A stretch of DNA of 7,739 nucleotides, from contig CAKTOK010000054.1 of NCBI GenBank assembly GCA_934589835.1, forward strand, positions 1 to 7,739, in the 5' to 3' direction. The translations under genes were made by a program, and so were the position numbers. The notes under the pieces are model-generated. The model made no database searches. It saw nothing but the letters and a program-made list of their open reading frames with translations, and was not told the origin of the DNA. How positions within the stretch are numbered: the first letter of the stretch is position 1; every line of letters starts with the position of its first letter. The DNA comes from an uncultured Oscillospiraceae bacterium (GTDB taxonomy: Bacteria; Bacillota; Clostridia; Oscillospirales; Oscillospiraceae). This document shows positions 5,813 through 7,739 of the stretch, piece after piece.

Positions 5813-6118
5813 TTACTGCATCATACGCAGGATCTCCGTCTGGGAGACAAGTCCCACGGATCTGTTCACCAGCTGCCCGTTCCGGAACAGGAGCAGCGTA
5901 GGGATGCTCTCGATGCCGAACCGCGCCGCCAGCGCCGGCTCCGCGTCCACATCCACCTTCACGATCTTGAAATCCTCGCGGCCGTCCAGCTCCTCCAGCA
6001 CGGGGGCCAGCATCCGGCACGGGCCGCACCATGCCGCCCAGAAGTCCACCAGCACCGGCTTGTCCGTCTGCATGACCTCCTGCTCGAATGTCGCCGCCGT
6101 TGCGTGTACGATGGCCAT
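5813..6118 (-). CDS. trxA: Thioredoxin
   Basis: This 101-residue protein is a complete thioredoxin, slightly shorter than the usual 104-109. It has the redox motif WCGPC (30-34, with C31 and C34), the preceding buried aspartate in VLVDFWA (D25), and the cis-proline loop SIPTLLLF with P73. It acts in the cytoplasm as a disulfide reductant for ribonucleotide reductase, peroxiredoxins and other proteins, and would be reduced by a thioredoxin reductase not seen here. The ATG at 6116-6118 was chosen because AAGGAGG lies 8 bases upstream and the family N-terminus fits; the longer frame from 6159 is in another register. A promoter of its own lies at 6148-6176, and there is no clear terminator between the upstream acetyltransferase gene and trxA, so some read-through is likely. 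A strong terminator follows. Confidence 0.96.
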   Translation of the reverse strand: MAIVHATAATFEQEVMQTDKPVLVDFWAAWCGPCRMLAPVLEELDGREDFKIVKVDVDAEPALAARFGIESIPTLLLFRNGQLVNRSVGLVSQTEILRMMQ

Positions 6119-6147
6119 ATCGCTTCCTCCTTGGTGTATTTTTCCTT

Positions 6148-6176
6148 AGTATACGCCATATCCCGCCGTTTATCAG
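6148..6176 (-). promoter_or_regulatory. Probable promoter of trxA
   Basis: On the minus strand CTGATA (6171-6176, four of six) and TATACT (6148-6153) are 17 bases apart, giving a start near 6141 and a leader of about 23 bases that carries the strong ribosome site AAGGAGG. Confidence 0.65.
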
Positions 6177-6192
6177 TGCCTTTTGCAACAGC

Positions 6193-6711
6193 TCACACTT
6201 TTTTCTCCAGGCACACCAGCTGCACGTCGGGGATGCCGTTGAACGTGCCTGCCACAATGCCCGCCTCGGTGTAGCCCAGCTTTGCGTACAGCGCCCGCGC
6301 CGGCGTGTTGCGGGCGTTGGTGTCGATTCGCAGGCAGGGCCGCCCCGTCCGGCGCCCCATGTCCTCGTAGAACGCTACGAACGCCGTGCCGTACCCCTTG
6401 CCCTTCACGGTAGGGTCCACCACCAGCGTGTGCAGCACCAGCACCTGCTCCGGCGCGGCCTCATACCGCCACGGGCACTGGGCGTACTGGGCCATCTGCT
6501 GCCGGTCGATCTTGGCGGCGGCCACGACGCGCCCGCCGTCGGCCAGCACATACAGCGTGCCCGCCGCCAGCGCGTCCCGGGCCGTCTGCTCCGTGGGATA
6601 GACGCCCCGCGTCCAGCCGGTGGTCAGCAGCCCCTGCTCCTCGCGGTCCAGCAGCGCTTCATAAATGGCATTGACTGCGGCAATGTCCGCCGCTGTGGCT
6701 TTTCGGATCAT
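6193..6711 (-). CDS. GNAT family N-acetyltransferase
   Basis: This 172-residue protein is a single-domain GNAT acetyltransferase, which moves an acetyl group from acetyl-CoA to an amine. The start MIRKATAADIAAV is the classical first strand and helix of the fold. Motif A covers VLVLHTLVVDPTVKGKGYGTA (about 90-110), with KGKGYG forming the pyrophosphate-binding turn, and motif B-like NTPARALYAKLGYTEAG lies at 135-151. The length fits the family. The acceptor substrate cannot be read from the sequence; small-molecule or peptide amines and protein N-termini all remain possible. The ATG at 6709-6711 was chosen over the open frame to 6774 because it starts the domain, has GAGGTGA just upstream, and lies about 12 bases after the predicted transcription start. 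trxA follows 74 bases downstream without an obvious terminator between. Confidence 0.9.
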   Translation of the reverse strand: MIRKATAADIAAVNAIYEALLDREEQGLLTTGWTRGVYPTEQTARDALAAGTLYVLADGGRVVAAAKIDRQQMAQYAQCPWRYEAAPEQVLVLHTLVVDPTVKGKGYGTAFVAFYEDMGRRTGRPCLRIDTNARNTPARALYAKLGYTEAGIVAGTFNGIPDVQLVCLEKKV

Positions 6712-6729
6712 GTCGCTCACCTCGCTGGC

Positions 6730-6758
6730 ATTATAACACCCCGCCGCGCCGCTGTCAC
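6730..6758 (-). promoter_or_regulatory. Promoter of the GNAT gene
   Basis: On the minus strand GTGACA (6753-6758, five of six) and a perfect TATAAT (6730-6735) are 17 bases apart. The start would be near 6723, leaving a leader of only about 12 bases. This position also argues for the ATG at 6711 as the start codon. Confidence 0.8.
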
Positions 6759-6773
6759 CTGCTTTTTGCGGCA

Positions 6774-6808
6774 AAAGCGGCCCTGCACATTCGGTGCAGG
6801 GCCGCTTT
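6774..6808 (-). terminator. Terminator of the psuG-DUF1294 unit
   Basis: A 15-bp perfect stem (6774-6788 with 6794-6808) closes a 5-base loop (ATTCG) two bases after the DUF1294 stop codon, followed on the minus strand by TTTTGCC. Confidence 0.88.
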
Positions 6809-6810
6809 CG

Positions 6811-7098
6811 TTATCGGTACAGCAGCCACGCCGCCAGCGCCAGCTGCGCCAGCAGGATGGCGGGCACGCCCCACACGAAGTACCAGTGCTTCGTCTTGTG
6901 GTGGAACACCCGCATCCCCAGCAGCGCCCCAATGCTGCCGCCCAGCAGGGGCAGCAGGAACAGTGTTTTCTCCGGCACCCGCCACGCGCCCCGCCTGGCG
7001 CGGCGCTTGTCGGCGCCGTACACCGCGAAGGTGGCTGCATTGATGCATACCAGCCACGCCGCCAGCAGTCCGGCGGGGGAGGTCAGCAGCTCCTTCAC
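6811..7098 (-). CDS. DUF1294 family small membrane protein
   Basis: This 95-residue protein matches the DUF1294 family (PF06961): an N-terminal membrane helix (about 9-27), the conserved cytoplasmic block YGADKRRARRGAWRVPEKTL (27-46), a second helix with LLGGSIGALLGM (51-62), the conserved HHKTKHWYF (66-74) and a final helix (about 76-93). Family function is unknown; the basic, conserved loop suggests an interaction on the cytoplasmic face. The start codon is GTG (complement of 7096-7098), two bases after the psuG stop codon, with GGAGGG inside the end of psuG as ribosome site, so translation is probably coupled. It is the last gene of the psuG transcript and ends in the terminator at 6774-6808. 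Length is normal for the family. Confidence 0.9.
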   Translation of the reverse strand: MKELLTSPAGLLAAWLVCINAATFAVYGADKRRARRGAWRVPEKTLFLLPLLGGSIGALLGMRVFHHKTKHWYFVWGVPAILLAQLALAAWLLYR

Positions 7099-7100
7099 CG

Positions 7101-7739
<639 letters not shown>

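Overview
The window reads as an ordinary chromosomal stretch of a GC-rich, low-complexity-free bacterium, most likely a Clostridia/Oscillospiraceae-type gut Firmicute. The basis is mixed. Canonical TTGACA-17-TATAAT-like promoters sit before many genes, ribosome sites are strong AGGAGG types, all three tRNA genes encode CCA, and coding third positions are rich in G and C. The protein set is also typical of that group: COG2426 small multidrug export, Na/Pi cotransporter with PhoU tail, TVP38/TMEM64, DUF1294, PsuG. The genus is an inference and not secure.

Layout, left to right. Positions 1-153 hold the 3' end of threonine synthase (thrC, +), which converges on a small membrane export protein of the COG2426 family (237-713, -). 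Their 3' ends share a bidirectional hairpin terminator. Two promoters then fire apart from about 747-865: one leftward for the export gene, one rightward for a 584-residue Na+/phosphate cotransporter with a PhoU-like tail (906-2660, +). A Fur/PerR-like palindrome sits on the transcription start of the latter. After a strong terminator comes a gene-free stretch rich in hairpins (2703-2940). It serves as the 3' end of a leftward tRNA pair, tRNA-Ser(GCT) and tRNA-Ser(TGA). A rightward tRNA-Pro(GGG) has its own promoter and terminator. It is followed by a short AT-rich open stretch (about 3432-3593) that looks foreign and is probably a gene remnant or a 38-residue small ORF.

From 3616 to the right edge every gene is on the minus strand, mostly as short independent units: a TVP38/TMEM64 membrane protein (3657-4385), a short homoserine dehydrogenase (4560-5702), thioredoxin (5813-6118), a GNAT acetyltransferase (6193-6711), and a two-gene operon of pseudouridine-5'-phosphate glycosidase (psuG, cut by the right edge) and a DUF1294 membrane protein (GTG start at 7098).

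Functional links: hom and thrC are both steps of the aspartate-to-threonine route but lie about 4.4 kb apart on opposite strands, so they are not one operon. The other genes are housekeeping or accessory membrane functions with no obvious joint pathway. I see no mobile element, CRISPR array, toxin-antitoxin pair or defence cassette, and no convincing new multi-gene system. The points most worth a second look are the Fur-like box on the phosphate transporter promoter, the AT-rich remnant beside tRNA-Pro, the hairpin cluster downstream of the serine tRNAs, and the shortened C-terminal regulatory region of homoserine dehydrogenase.
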